The notes beneath the pieces were generated by a model, which saw only the letters and a program-made list of their open reading frames with translations, did no database searches and had not been told where the DNA came from. This document shows, in pieces, positions 1 to 9,823 of a stretch of 64,000 bases of DNA. Made by a program: the position numbers and the translations under genes. The stretch spans positions 1-64,000 of the forward strand of contig NZ_JHUK01000003.1 of the NCBI RefSeq assembly GCF_003263355.1. Direction: 5' to 3'. The DNA comes from Candidatus Phytoplasma oryzae. Its GTDB lineage: Bacteria; Bacillota_I; Bacilli_A; Acholeplasmatales; Acholeplasmataceae. The stretch's first letter is position 1. Every line of letters starts with the position of its first letter.

Positions 1-130
1 TTTAAAATTTAATAATTTATATATAAATTTTTTTAAAAAACCTTATGATTTTATTATTTTTTTCTGTATAATTTTAATTGTGCTTTTATTTATTATAATT
101 ATTAAAAATAATACTTATTATTTTTAAATA

Positions 131-155
131 AAAAAATCGACGTTGCGATCGTCGA
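131..155 (-). terminator. Rho-independent terminator after the 36-aa ORF
   Basis: Read on the minus strand, the 5-6 bp stem CGACG/CGTCG (154-150 with 142-138) encloses a 7-base loop and is followed by ATTTTTTTATT. It lies about 25 bases after the stop of the small ORF at 179-289. GC pairs are rare here, so the stem stands out. Confidence 0.75.
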
Positions 156-178
156 AAATTTTTATTATTTCTATTTTT

Positions 179-289
179 TTATTTCATGAAAGTTTCAAGT
201 TGAATAATAGAATCTCTTAATTTTGTTGTGTCATCTTTTATTTTGTTAATATCAGTTAACAAAACGTCTATTTTTTCTTTTAATGTCAT
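179..289 (-). CDS. 36-aa coiled-coil peptide, unknown function
   Basis: The ORF starts at ATG (289) and ends at TAA (179). The product is charged and carries a heptad-like pattern of I/L residues (MTLKEKIDVLLTDINK at the start, LETFMK at the end), so it could form one amphipathic helix or a short coiled coil. No signal peptide or membrane segment is visible. Upstream there is only a weak AGAAAG ribosome-binding site, 8-9 bases before the ATG. The strong terminator immediately downstream suggests a real short transcript. I do not recognise the family; it could also be a remnant of a larger protein. Confidence 0.45.
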   Translation of the reverse strand: MTLKEKIDVLLTDINKIKDDTTKLRDSIIQLETFMK

Positions 290-1008
290 TTTTTTATTTC
301 TTTCTAATTTTAATTTTGTTAAATTTAAATAAAATTATATAAATTTAAATAAAAAATTTAAATTAAATTTGAAAAAAATATTTTTTTTGACAAGATATTT
401 TTTTCTAAAAAAAATACTTATCATAAAAAATTATATATTTTTTTTTAGAAAATTTTTAATTTTTTTATTAATAAAAGAATTAATACAAAGACTTTTAAAA
501 TTATTAAGGACTTTTTGATTATTTTTTAATAAATAAATTTAATTAAATTTAAAATTAACAAAAAAATATTTCATTATTGCTAAAATAAAAAGAAACTCCA
601 ATTTTTTATTTTCTTTTTTTCTAAATATTTTAAACTTTTATAATTTATCTTTTTTATCCATTTAATTTTAAGAATAATTAATTTCAAATATAACAATATA
701 ATAATGTAATTTTTTATCTTATAATTTGAAAAATTAAATATTTACATAAAATGTATATTAATTTAGTTAAAAAAAATAAAAATTCATAATTAAATCGAAA
801 AAATTTATTTTATTTTTTATTTTTTTAATATAAACTCATTTCTGTTAAATATTTTTGATATTTTTATTACTTTAAAATTTTTAAATTCTTTATTTTATAA
901 AAAATTTTTTATATTTGAATATAATAAAATAAAAAATTAAAAAAATATTAAAATTATGAAAAAATATAGACGAAAAAATTATTAATTAAATTTAAAAAAA
1001 AATAATGA
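290..1008. other. AT-rich intergenic region without a recognisable gene
   Basis: No ORF with homology could be recognised. A TTGACA hexamer at 387-392 lacks a well-placed -10. A near-perfect inverted repeat (about 401-415 and 437-452; TTTTCTAAAAAAAAT against ATTTTTTTTTAGAAAA) could fold into a weak hairpin. Everything else is A/T homopolymer-like sequence. Confidence 0.5.
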
Positions 1009-1590
1009 TTATTCATTATTTTTTTTAAATTTACAATAACTTTTATATGTAAGTAAATCAATCAAATAATTAAAAATAATTACAAAAACAAAAATTATGA
1101 AAAAAAATAATTTATTTATTTTTATTTCTTCTTTATGAAACAAATTTAAAAAAAAGTTAATATAATATTTAATAAAAAATAACAAAGTAAGAAACATAAA
1201 ATAAGTTATCATTGAATTAATGATTATAAAATATTTTTCCTTTTTTCCATAATTAATATGTTGTTTAATTTTCCACAAATTAATTTGGGATGATGGAAAA
1301 ATAGCAAAAACCATCAAACTATATAAAATACATGTAATAGAATAGATAAAACTAATTTTTAATAACATTTTCATTTCTTTTTTGACAAGAAAAACATAAT
1401 CTTTCTCAGAAATAAAGTTTTTTAATAAATCATATTGTAATAAATCCACAAAAGAAATAATAACATAAAAACTCAAAATTATTCCTAAAAGAAAATGGAT
1501 ATATTTCAAAACAATTTTTTTAATATTTTTTTTATTAATTTTATTTGAGTTTAATTCTTTAACATTTTTTTGTTTATTATTTTGATCCAT
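1009..1590 (-). CDS. Hypothetical membrane protein with four predicted TM helices
   Basis: About 193 residues with a Lys/Asn-rich cytoplasmic-looking N-terminus (about 27 residues) and four hydrophobic segments near residues 28-51, 77-101, 122-145 and 158-180. The C-terminus is short and lysine-rich. There is no cleavable signal peptide and no motif I recognise. ATG at 1590 is chosen as start; a TTG lies immediately before it (1593) and gives slightly better spacing to the clear AAGGAG ribosome-binding site on the minus strand, so the start is uncertain by one codon. The gene stands alone between gene-poor stretches. The call as a real membrane protein rests on its length, SD and TM pattern. 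Confidence 0.65.
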   Translation of the reverse strand: MDQNNKQKNVKELNSNKINKKNIKKIVLKYIHFLLGIILSFYVIISFVDLLQYDLLKNFISEKDYVFLVKKEMKMLLKISFIYSITCILYSLMVFAIFPSSQINLWKIKQHINYGKKEKYFIIINSMITYFMFLTLLFFIKYYINFFLNLFHKEEIKINKLFFFIIFVFVIIFNYLIDLLTYKSYCKFKKNNE

Positions 1591-1593
1591 CAA

Positions 1594-2517
1594 TGAAACA
1601 TTCTCCTTTTTTATTATTATTTTATTTTCTAAAATTTAAAATAAATAAATATAAAATAGCCTAAAATATTTTTATTCTACAATATTTTTGATTTTTTAAA
1701 AAAATTATTTCTTAAATTAAAAAACAAATAAAAGATATTTAAATTATAAATATTCAAATAATATTTAAAAAAAATAAATCTTCAAAAAAACATAAAGTAA
1801 AAATTATTCTAAGTCAGTAAAAACAAGCAAACAAGTATAATAAAAAAATAAATATTAAATAAAAAAATATTATCTATCAAAAAAATAATTTAAAATAATA
1901 AAATAAAAAAATAATAACTTTCTTTTTAAAAGAAACTAACATATCTTCCTTATCTTAAAAATATTATAATAACAATCTAACTAGAATAAGTATATGATTA
2001 AAATACATTATATCTCAATAATAAAAAAATTTAACTTAAAATATATTCAACTGATATTTTTTAAAGATACAATTTTATTATATCGTATTATAATAACAAT
2101 ATAGATACAAATATATTTTTTTAAAAATTTTTTTATCTAAATATAATGAATAAGTTTTAAAATTTGAAAAATTATCTTTTTAATTTGTTTAAATCTAAAA
2201 TAAAAGATTTTTGTTTTGTTTTTAATATTTCAAAAAATTTTTTTTAAAATTCATAATTAATATTTAAATTAATAGCATTCAATTTGTTTTTTTGAAACTA
2301 ATATTTTTATAATTTGAATTTATAATATTTTAATATATCTTTCTTTAAGAAAAATAAATTTTTAGTTAAATTTTAAATTTTGAAAAAATAAATAAATAAA
2401 GAAGTTTTTTGAAATCTTTCTGTTCTTATTAAAAGAACTAAATAAATAAATTACTTATTATTTGTCTTATTTTTTATTTTTGTTTTTTCACAAAATAACT
2501 TATTAATAATATTAATA
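1594..2517. other. AT-rich non-coding stretch
   Basis: Both strands are dense in stop codons. I see no tRNA-like fold, no intron-family sequence and no terminator-quality hairpin. It may hold the promoter of the minus-strand membrane protein, but no convincing -35/-10 pair could be chosen. Confidence 0.45.
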
Positions 2518-3159
2518 ATGAATAAAGAAAAAAGATATAGCCTCTTCTTCTTTTAGGTTAAATGATAAAATAGAATTAAAATTATACAAGCCGGATAAAA
2601 CAAAAAAGTTTTTATTTATCTACTACTTAACTTATTCAAGAGAATATTATTTTAATATTTTAAAAGATCTAACATTAACTTTAAATAGTAAATTAAACAT
2701 TAATTCTTTAGAAGAATTAAAAAAAATATAAAATAATAAAAATTAAAGCGTCACTTAATTTTGGTTTTTTTCATGATTTTGTAGGAATAGGATCTCAAAA
2801 TAAAATTGAAAAACAAAAAAAATAATTATCACTTCAATATTTTTAAATGAATTAATAGCCCAAAAAGAAGATAATATAGTAATTTTAAACAAAAAAGAAA
2901 TAAAAAATATTAACTAAAACGAATTATATACATCATATTAATTTTTTTGTCCAAATAGTGCCTTAAGTTCATATATTAAAATGCAGAAAATCTTTTTAAC
3001 GTTTTAATGAATTTATAAATAATTCCTAAACCTGTAAGTGAAATTAATAAATATTATATTTCTATACGTTTATTTTTCACAACCTTTTCTTTTGTAAAAC
3101 CACAATTATTTTTTGAAGATAAATTTTCTTTAGATAAAATTCATTTTATCAAAAAATAA
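2518..3159 (+). pseudogene. Decayed protein-coding gene, family not recognised
   Basis: Several open blocks on the plus strand are separated by frameshifts and stops. From ATG 2518 the frame runs into TAG within 13 codons. One base over, a block of about 55 codons (from about 2542 to a stop near 2731) reads like ordinary protein (for example DKIELKLYKPDKTKKF). A third block (near 2745-2825) includes SLNFGFFHDFVGIGSQNK, and a last block (near 3029-3159) includes KPVSEINKYYISIRLFFTTF and ends at TAA 3159. Codon use in the blocks resembles neighbouring genes, so this looks like one gene eroded by indels. I could not assign a family. Confidence 0.45.
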
Positions 3160-3256
3160 TGTTAAAAAATTTTAAGTAATCTATTATTTTTGTTTTTTTC
3201 ATTAATTTTAGTTTTTATTATTTATTTTTTAAAAAAATAAAAAAATTTTGTCAATA

Positions 3257-4489
3257 CTAATTTGACCAAATCTTATTTCCAATTCTAATAGGATATTTTA
3301 TAAAAAATCTATTTGCTTCTTTTAAACTTTTAATTAAAATTTCAATATCTTCTTCATTATTATGAATACCAATAGAAATTCTGATTGTATTTTTACTATT
3401 AATTATTTTTAAGGCTAAATCAGCGCAATATTGTCCTGTTCTTATATAAACATTATTTTTTGCTAAAAAAGTTTCTAAATCATGAACATGAATATTTCTG
3501 TAATTGCAAAGAATAATATTATTTTCAGCATTAGGATTTAAAATGTCAATATTTTTTATTTTTTTTAAATTTTCTGTAATTTTTGATACTAAAAATTTAT
3601 TATGATTTTGAATTTTTTCAAAACCTATTTTCTCTATAAAATCTAAACTTTTTTTAAAAGCTATAATACCACTAATATTAGGAGTTCCAGTTTCAAATTT
3701 AAAAGGATATTTTTTAAAAAAAAATTTTTTTTTAAATATTTTTTCAACATTCATACTTCCTACAAAAAAAGGTTCAATTTTATTTAAAAATTTTTTTTTA
3801 CCAAAAAGAACTCCTACTCCGAAAGGGCCATACATTTTATGTGCGGAAAAAGCCATAAAATCAACATTAATGTTTTTAACATTTATTTTTTTATAACTCA
3901 TTGATTGTGCAGCATCTAAAATAACTAAAGCTTTTTTAGTATGAGCTAATTGAGTAATTAATTTTATAGGAGTTTCGTAACCTAAAACATTAGAAATATG
4001 ATGCAAAACTACAATTTTAGTTTTATCAGAAATAACTTTTTTAAAATTTGAAAAAGTTATTTTATTATTTTTATCTAAAGGAATAAAAACTAATTTAGCT
4101 CCTTTTTCCTTAGCAATTCTCATCCAAGGGAATATTGAAGAATTATGTTCTAATTGAGAAGTTATTATTTCATCTTTCGGTCCTATTTTATTTCCTAAAA
4201 TATTTGATATCATATTTAAAGATTCTGTAGTTCCTTTTGTAAAAATAACTTCTTCAGGATAAGAATTAATAAAAAAAGCAGTTTTTTTTCTAGTTTCTAT
4301 TAACAAATTATAAACTTCCTGAGATAAAACACCTACATTTTTAAAACTCATACCATTAAAATTATAAAAATCATTTATAGAATCTATAACTATTTTCGGT
4401 TTTAAAGAAGTTGCTGCCGAATCAAAGTAAGCTATTTTGGGATTTGTTTTAAAAATAGGGAATAAAGATCTAAAAAAATTATTTTTCAT
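3257..4489 (-). CDS. sufS: Cysteine desulfurase, SufS-like
   Basis: A PLP-dependent class V aminotransferase that would remove sulfur from cysteine for Fe-S cluster or thiolated-tRNA assembly. Visible motifs are AYFDSAATS near the N-terminus, QLEHNSSIFPW (His stacking on PLP), LDAAQS, the PLP-lysine motif FSAHKMYGP and the catalytic-cysteine loop RTGQYCAD. At about 410 residues it is full length for SufS. ATG at 4489 is preferred; an upstream in-frame TTG at 4501 would add four residues not seen in the family. It is last in the apparent thyA-folA-plsC-sufS unit. No scaffold gene (sufU/iscU) is adjacent. mnmA at 20444 is a plausible downstream consumer of the sulfur. Confidence 0.9.
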   Translation of the reverse strand: MKNNFFRSLFPIFKTNPKIAYFDSAATSLKPKIVIDSINDFYNFNGMSFKNVGVLSQEVYNLLIETRKKTAFFINSYPEEVIFTKGTTESLNMISNILGNKIGPKDEIITSQLEHNSSIFPWMRIAKEKGAKLVFIPLDKNNKITFSNFKKVISDKTKIVVLHHISNVLGYETPIKLITQLAHTKKALVILDAAQSMSYKKINVKNINVDFMAFSAHKMYGPFGVGVLFGKKKFLNKIEPFFVGSMNVEKIFKKKFFFKKYPFKFETGTPNISGIIAFKKSLDFIEKIGFEKIQNHNKFLVSKITENLKKIKNIDILNPNAENNIILCNYRNIHVHDLETFLAKNNVYIRTGQYCADLALKIINSKNTIRISIGIHNNEEDIEILIKSLKEANRFFIKYPIRIGNKIWSN

Positions 4490-4539
4490 ATAATAAACCA
4501 ACTTTTAACAAAATTTTAAAAATAAAAATAATAATTTCT

Positions 4540-5361
4540 TTATAAAACTGAATTAATAATTTTATTGACTCTTTCGTTTATTTTCTGTGTTTTTTGTTCT
4601 TTATAATCTTCAAAATCAATACATGGATGAACAAAAACTTCTATTTTTTTTTTTCTAAACCAACATTTGCCTATCATATCTGATGAACCCTTAATAGAAA
4701 CAGGAAGGATAGCAGATTCACTTTTTAAAGCTATTTTAAAAGAACCTTCTAAAGAATCAATAATTTTATCATTTTTCTTATTTTTTCTACCTCCTTCGTG
4801 AAAAATAACTATACTTAAAAAATTTTTCTTAATTTTATCTATAGTTTTCATGATATTAATAAATGTTTCTCTATTATCTCCTCTAACTATTTGCATACAA
4901 TCTAATGAATTAAAACAAAAACCTAAAAAAATACCTAAAAAACCATTGTAAAGACTATTTTTAGGAGAAAAAGTAATAGTTCTAGGAAAAAAATAAGCTA
5001 AAATAAAAGGATCAAAAAAAGATTTATGATTAGAATAAATAACTAATTGGCCTTTATCTGGAATATAATGTTTATTATAAACTTTAATTTGAATTCGAAA
5101 AAATTTAATTATTAATTCTGAAATACTAGATAAAACTTTCTTTTTAAAAGGATGATTTGGTTCTAATTTTTTCATTATAAAAACACAAAATAAAAAAATA
5201 AAAAAAATAAAAATCCATGAAAAAATAATACTTAAAATAACTTTTAAAAAAAATAATATAACTTTATATGTCAAAAAAGAGGCAAAATAAGAACAAAAAT
5301 TGTTTAATCCGAAAAATAAAAAAAATAAAAATAATATAATAAAAAAAATGATAAAAAACAT
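4540..5361 (-). CDS. plsC: 1-acyl-sn-glycerol-3-phosphate acyltransferase
   Basis: Membrane-bound acyltransferase of phospholipid synthesis that would acylate lysophosphatidic acid. Two hydrophobic N-terminal segments (about residues 1-22 and 33-65) precede the catalytic domain. The HX4D motif is NHKSFFDPF, a region ending MQIVRGDNRE follows, then the substrate-binding FHEGGR block and a proline-containing ILPVSIKG block. Length is 273 residues, usual for PlsC with extra TM segments. It starts 5 bases after folA ends, so it is probably co-transcribed with thyA-folA upstream. Confidence 0.88.
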   Translation of the reverse strand: MFFIIFFIILFLFFLFFGLNNFCSYFASFLTYKVILFFLKVILSIIFSWIFIFFIFLFCVFIMKKLEPNHPFKKKVLSSISELIIKFFRIQIKVYNKHYIPDKGQLVIYSNHKSFFDPFILAYFFPRTITFSPKNSLYNGFLGIFLGFCFNSLDCMQIVRGDNRETFINIMKTIDKIKKNFLSIVIFHEGGRKNKKNDKIIDSLEGSFKIALKSESAILPVSIKGSSDMIGKCWFRKKKIEVFVHPCIDFEDYKEQKTQKINERVNKIINSVL

Positions 5362-5365
5362 ATTT

Positions 5366-5860
5366 TTACTTCCTTTTATAAGTAACGAAAATTAATTCAT
5401 TGGATATTTTTTTTTTAATTATAATAAAATCATTGTAATTAACAATAGGAAAAAATTTATTACCTTTGTATCTTCTTAAAATATGAGTTATAAACATTAT
5501 TCCCACAAATGACAAAGATTGTTCATAAATTTGACTTCCTCCGATAATTATAATATCTTTTTGATTTTTAAATATTTTTTTCAAAAAAAAATTTAAATTT
5601 TTAATTAAAAAAATTTCTTCATCTTTATTATGTAAAAAATCAATATTTGTTTTAAAACTAGCAACATATATTTTTCTAAAAGGTAATTTTTTATTTTTAT
5701 AATATTTTTTTAAAGAAAAATAAGTTTTTGAACCCATTAAAACATCTTTGTTAAAAGTTTTTTTTTTAAAAAAAAGAATATCTTCAGGATAATGCCATGG
5801 TAATATATTTTCATGCCCAATTAACGAATTAGAATCAAAAGCAACTATTAAAGAAATCAT
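5366..5860 (-). CDS. folA: Dihydrofolate reductase
   Basis: NADPH-dependent reduction of dihydrofolate, regenerating the cofactor oxidised by thymidylate synthase. The 164-residue protein shows the N-terminal [15 protein letters not shown] strand-loop, the substrate pocket LPWHYPED (an acidic residue in the usual position), the [16 protein letters not shown] segment and the late [11 protein letters not shown] motif. Its ATG overlaps the TGA stop of thyA (ATGA), so translation is likely coupled. This pairing of partner enzymes supports the assignment. Confidence 0.93.
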   Translation of the reverse strand: MISLIVAFDSNSLIGHENILPWHYPEDILFFKKKTFNKDVLMGSKTYFSLKKYYKNKKLPFRKIYVASFKTNIDFLHNKDEEIFLIKNLNFFLKKIFKNQKDIIIIGGSQIYEQSLSFVGIMFITHILRRYKGNKFFPIVNYNDFIIIKKKISNELIFVTYKRK

Positions 5861-6723
5861 ATTGCTATTTCACCTTTTAAAAAATTATGTGGATTATAAT
5901 TTTTTAAAACAAAATCACAAATTCGAAAATTATCTATTTTTTTAATATTCGGGTTTAAAATAATTTTAGGTAATTTTTTAGGTTTCCTTTGGATTTGGAT
6001 TTTAATTTGATCTAAATGATTAGAATAAATATGAGCATCTCCTGATGTATGAATAAATATATTAGGTTTTAAATCAGTAATTTGCGCTATCATCATAAGT
6101 AATAAAGAATAAGAAGCAATATTAAAAGGTAATCCTAAAAAAACATCTGCACTTCTTTGAAAAAGTTGTAATGAAAGTTGATTTTTATTTACATAAAATT
6201 GCATTAATACATGACAAGGCGGCAAAATCATTTGTTTTATTAATGGAACATTCCAAGCTGAAATCAATAATCTTCTAGAAAAAGGATTTTTTTTAATTTC
6301 ATCAATAACTTCTCTTAATTGATCAATTCCGGAAAAATCACGCCATTGCTTTCCATAAATAGGGCCTAAATTACCATGTTTATTTGCAAATTCTGGATTT
6401 TCTTTTATTTTATTCACAAATTCTATTAAAGTTTCACCTTTAAAATATTTTGTTTTAATATATTTTTGATATGGCCATTCATTCCAAATTTTAACATTAT
6501 TTTGGACTAAATAACGAATATTAGTATCTCCTTTAATAAACCATAATAATTCATGAATAATAGAATTTAAATGTATTTTTTTAGTAGTCAATAAAGGAAA
6601 ACCATTGTTCAAATTGAAATGCATTTGATAACCAAAAATACTCTTTGTAATAATATTTGTTCTATTTTGTCGAAAAACTCCTTTTTTAATTATAAATTGA
6701 CATAAATCTAAATATTTCTTCAT
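5857..6723 (-). CDS. thyA: Thymidylate synthase ThyA
   Basis: Methylates dUMP to dTMP using methylene-tetrahydrofolate. The 288-residue protein has all expected blocks: the phosphate-binding RQNRTN near residue 20, [12 protein letters not shown], the catalytic cysteine in [12 protein letters not shown], the [17 protein letters not shown] signature and the C-terminal GEIAI. It begins the folA/plsC/sufS unit and lies just downstream of tRNA-Ser. Its stop is TGA overlapping the folA start, direct evidence for TGA as a stop codon here. Confidence 0.95.
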   Translation of the reverse strand: MKKYLDLCQFIIKKGVFRQNRTNIITKSIFGYQMHFNLNNGFPLLTTKKIHLNSIIHELLWFIKGDTNIRYLVQNNVKIWNEWPYQKYIKTKYFKGETLIEFVNKIKENPEFANKHGNLGPIYGKQWRDFSGIDQLREVIDEIKKNPFSRRLLISAWNVPLIKQMILPPCHVLMQFYVNKNQLSLQLFQRSADVFLGLPFNIASYSLLLMMIAQITDLKPNIFIHTSGDAHIYSNHLDQIKIQIQRKPKKLPKIILNPNIKKIDNFRICDFVLKNYNPHNFLKGEIAI

Positions 6724-6771
6724 GTTATATTATCACTTTCTTATTTTTTTTAAAATAATTTTTTTAAAAAA

Positions 6772-6863
6772 TGGCGGAAGAAAAGGGATTCGAACCCTTG
6801 CATCTTTTTTAAAGATCTACATATTTTCCAAACATGCCTCTTCGACCACTTGAGTATTCCTCC
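6772..6863 (-). tRNA. tRNA-Ser (GGA)
   Basis: A class II tRNA with acceptor GGAGGAA pairing with TTCTTCC, then G-CCA at the 3' end. The anticodon arm CATGT-TTGGAAA-ATATG places GGA in the loop. A long variable arm (GATCTTTAAAAAAGATG) and the T-arm GGGTTCGAATCCC are present. The CCA is encoded. The gene is uninterrupted, unlike tRNA-Thr in this window. Confidence 0.93.
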
Positions 6864-6976
6864 TATTTAGAAAAAAATAATATTTATCACATGATGAAGT
6901 TTATTTAAAATTATTTTAGTCAAATTTTTTCTCTAAATATGTTAAATTTAATAAATTATTAAAAAAATATAATATC

Positions 6977-8743
6977 TTAAATATTTTGATTTTTTTTCAA
7001 TAAAAAGACATCTTTTGCAATTATTACTTCTTCATTTGTAGGAATTATCATAACTTTAGTTTTAGAATTTATATCAGAAATTATTTTTTCTTCACTTGTA
7101 TTATTATTTTCGTTTGATTTATGATCTAAAAATATATTTAATACTGATAAACGTTTAACAATTTCTTTTCGAAAAAAAGAAGAATTTTCTCCTATACCTG
7201 CAGTAAATATTAAAATATCCGCACCTTCTAATAAAACATAAAAACTAGCGATATAATCAACTATTCTTTTGATTTGAATATTAAATGCTAAAATAGATCT
7301 TTTATGATTTTGAAAAATCTTTTTTTCTAAATCTCTTGCATCATTTGAAATACCTGATATACCTAAATAACCAGATTTTTTATTTAATTCCTCAATGACT
7401 TCTTTAGAAGTTTTATTTTCTTTTTCTGATATAAAATTAACTATAGTAGGATCAACATTGCCGCTTCTAGTCCCCATAGGTACTCCTTCTAAAGGTGTTA
7501 AACCCATAGAAGTATCTATTGATTTACCATCTTTAATAGCAGCTAAAGAAACTCCATTTCCAGCATGACAAACAATTAATTTTAAATTTTTATTTTTAAA
7601 AATTTTTTCCACTCTTTCAGTAATATACCTATAAGAAATACCATGTGCGCCATATTTTCTTATTTTATATAATTCATACCATTTATAAGGAGTAGCATAT
7701 AAAAAATTTTGTTCTTCCATTGTTTGATGAAAAGTAGTATCAAAAACACCTACTTGTAAAACTTCAGGTAAAATTTTTTTAAATAATTTAATACTTAATA
7801 TATTTATCGGGATAGAATTATGACGTTTAACCGTATATAGATGACGGATTTATTATCATAAGCCCCCCACACCACCGGACAAGCAAGTTTCCAAGCATCC
7901 GGCGGTTGTATAAACTAAAATGAATTAAACATAAAAAATGATTTGATTCACTGTCACAGAAAATTTTTTATTATACCTTCTAGTAAAATGACTGTTAAAC
8001 TAAAAAACCTTCTTTTTGCTTTCATAATTCTTTTCTCATCATTGAAAAGATCAGATATTCGTATTTACTAGATGATAAAAAAATATCTTTTCACCTTTTC
8101 TATGTGGAAAAAACGTTTACACTTCCTCTTTCGCCTTGTAAAGGGCTTTTCCCTTTGCCTTGGAAGGTCAGTCCACTAGCGTATTCCAACGTTAGCTTTC
8201 AATTTCCTTCGACTACTATGATTCTGCTTTTTCCTTGCCTCTACTTAAGAGGTTTAGGAAGATGAAAGTTACTTTAAATATCTCCCTTGATGATTTTTAG
8301 GTGGGATGACCAAAATAAACAACTTATATAAAATATTTTTCTTATATAAGATGGTTTTAGATACCATTTCTTTTGGTAGGTTCTAGGTTAATGCTAATGT
8401 GATAATTTTATAAATTAAATTTTAAAATTTATAAACGCCCTAGAATAACAAAGTAAATGTAGTTAACTGTTAGTTTTTGCTAACGCCTTTTTTTCCCTTA
8501 GCCTCTTACAAAGGTTATCCATTTATCATCTTCAATTCGCAAAAGCTCTTTAACTAAACTACTTAGTCTGTCTTTCACTTTGATAATCTGCTTTAATTAT
8601 TTCTTCTTTCGTGGAAATAACCGATTATCGATTGTCACGTATTATCACAACGTGTGTAATTGGTAAGATTACTAGATATTTAAGTCTCTTTTCCGCCCAA
8701 ATTTAAGAGATGAACTGCCTGCATTAACTGACATAATTTTCAT
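6977..8743 (-). pseudogene. ackA: Acetate kinase, broken: central exon lost, group II intron at the junction
   Basis: AckA makes ATP and acetate from acetyl phosphate, a key energy step proposed for phytoplasmas. Exon 1 is 8743-8699 (15 codons, MKIMSVNAGSSSLKF, the N-terminal phosphate-binding strand). The intron 7806-8698 follows. The last exon is 7805-6977 and matches AckA from about residue 128 on (VGVFDTTFHQTM, KYGAHGISYRYI, CHAGNGVSLAAI, DTSMGLTPLEG, GTRSGNVDP, FTAGIGENS, IPTNEEVIIA). About 110 residues between them, including the catalytic HR(I/V)VHGGE segment, are absent. Exon 1 is a whole number of codons but the last exon opens in another phase, so splicing gives an early TAA. Read alone, 6977-7720 would start at an internal methionine and is not a functional kinase. 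The likely cause is recombination between two introns. Confidence 0.85.
7806..8698 (-). mobile_element. ORF-less group II intron, sub-family B (ackA copy, 893 nt)
   Basis: On the minus strand it begins GGGCGGAAAAGAG and ends CTATCCCGAT. Domain V lies at 7871-7906 (lower stem ACCGCCGGA/TCCGGTGGT, GAAA tetraloop). Domain VI follows with basal helix GGGG/TCCC. The EBS1 hexamer AAATTT (8417-8422) exactly complements the last six bases of exon 1 (AAATTT, 8699-8704). Length and sequence match the metK intron 1 and the outer pyk intron. No maturase ORF is present. Since the flanking exons do not belong next to each other, this copy is probably a recombinant carrying the 5' half of one intron and the 3' half of another. 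Confidence 0.85.
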
Positions 8744-8922
8744 AATAAATTTTTAATCCAAAATTGAATTTTCTTGCTCCTTTAACGTAAAATATTTTGT
8801 TCATAAAATAAATTAAAAAAATAAACATAATTATTATATTTTATCTTGATTTTAAATAAAATCTAAATCAATAAATATAATGCTTTAATATTCTAACATG
8901 AACTTTATTTGATACCAAATTT

Positions 8923-9771
8923 TTATTTTTTAAAAAATTTATATTTTTGTAAAAAATTTTTTAATAAAAAATCATCTATTTTTTCAAAATTAGTTTGAGT
9001 ATAATCAAAACATAAAGGAACTAGAATATCTATAGTCACTAACAAACGATTAAAAAAAACCCTTTCTTTAAAAGAAATAAGTTTTTCCCTTATTTTATTA
9101 TCAATATTTTGTAAATTATTAAAAATATTTTCTAAATTATCAAATTTATTTAATAGTTTTATAGCTGTTTTAGGTCCTATTCTAGGTATTCCTGGAATAT
9201 TATCAGAATGATCTCCTACTATACTTTTAAAATCTATTATTTGATAAGACTTAAGATTTAACTCATTCCATAAAATATCTTCATTATAATAAATTACATT
9301 TTTTAATCCTTTTTTAATTAAACAAATGGTAATATTATTATCTATTAATTGCAAAAAATCTCTATCGCTAGAAAAAATTAAAACAGATATTTTATCTTTA
9401 CTAGCTTTTTTAGCTAATGTTCCGATAATATCATCTGCTTCATATCCACTTTGAGAATGATATTTAATACCTGATAATTTTAAATATTTTTTAATTAGTT
9501 CAATTTGTGAAATTAATTGATTTGGAGTAGGCAAACGTTTTTTTTTATATTCATTATAAAGAACATGTTTTTGCGTTTTCTCTTTAGAATCAAACACAAC
9601 ACAAATATTATCTTTTGTTTTTTCTAAAATCTTTTTAAACATGTTGATAAAAACTAATAAAGCATTAATATATACACCTTCTTTATTTTTTAATATTTGT
9701 TTTTTATAAACAGTAGCATAATAAGCTCTAAATAACAAAGAATTGCCATCTACTAAAACTAAATTTTTCAT
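8923..9771 (-). CDS. Stand-alone 5'-3' exonuclease (PolA N-terminal domain type)
   Basis: A 282-residue FEN/PIN-like nuclease resembling the N-terminal domain of DNA polymerase I, without polymerase domain, as usual in mollicutes. It would remove RNA primers and flaps. Visible features are the metal-binding LVDGNSLLFRAYYAT start, CVVFDSKEKTQKH, the acidic cluster GYEADDIIGTLA, SSDRDFLQLI, and the helix-hairpin-helix motif IPGIPRIGPKTAIKLL preceded by GDHSDN. It lies about 180 bases upstream of ackA and 50 bases downstream of ffh on the same strand. Confidence 0.9.
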   Translation of the reverse strand: MKNLVLVDGNSLLFRAYYATVYKKQILKNKEGVYINALLVFINMFKKILEKTKDNICVVFDSKEKTQKHVLYNEYKKKRLPTPNQLISQIELIKKYLKLSGIKYHSQSGYEADDIIGTLAKKASKDKISVLIFSSDRDFLQLIDNNITICLIKKGLKNVIYYNEDILWNELNLKSYQIIDFKSIVGDHSDNIPGIPRIGPKTAIKLLNKFDNLENIFNNLQNIDNKIREKLISFKERVFFNRLLVTIDILVPLCFDYTQTNFEKIDDFLLKNFLQKYKFFKK

Positions 9772-9823
9772 ATTTTAATTTATTCCTATATAAAATAAAA
9801 AAATAAAAATATTTTTTTCTTTA

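Noticed and set aside
6977-7720. A short complete acetate kinase starting at an internal methionine
   Set aside because: The conserved AckA sequence continues upstream of that methionine to the intron boundary at 7805, and the N-terminal half is missing.
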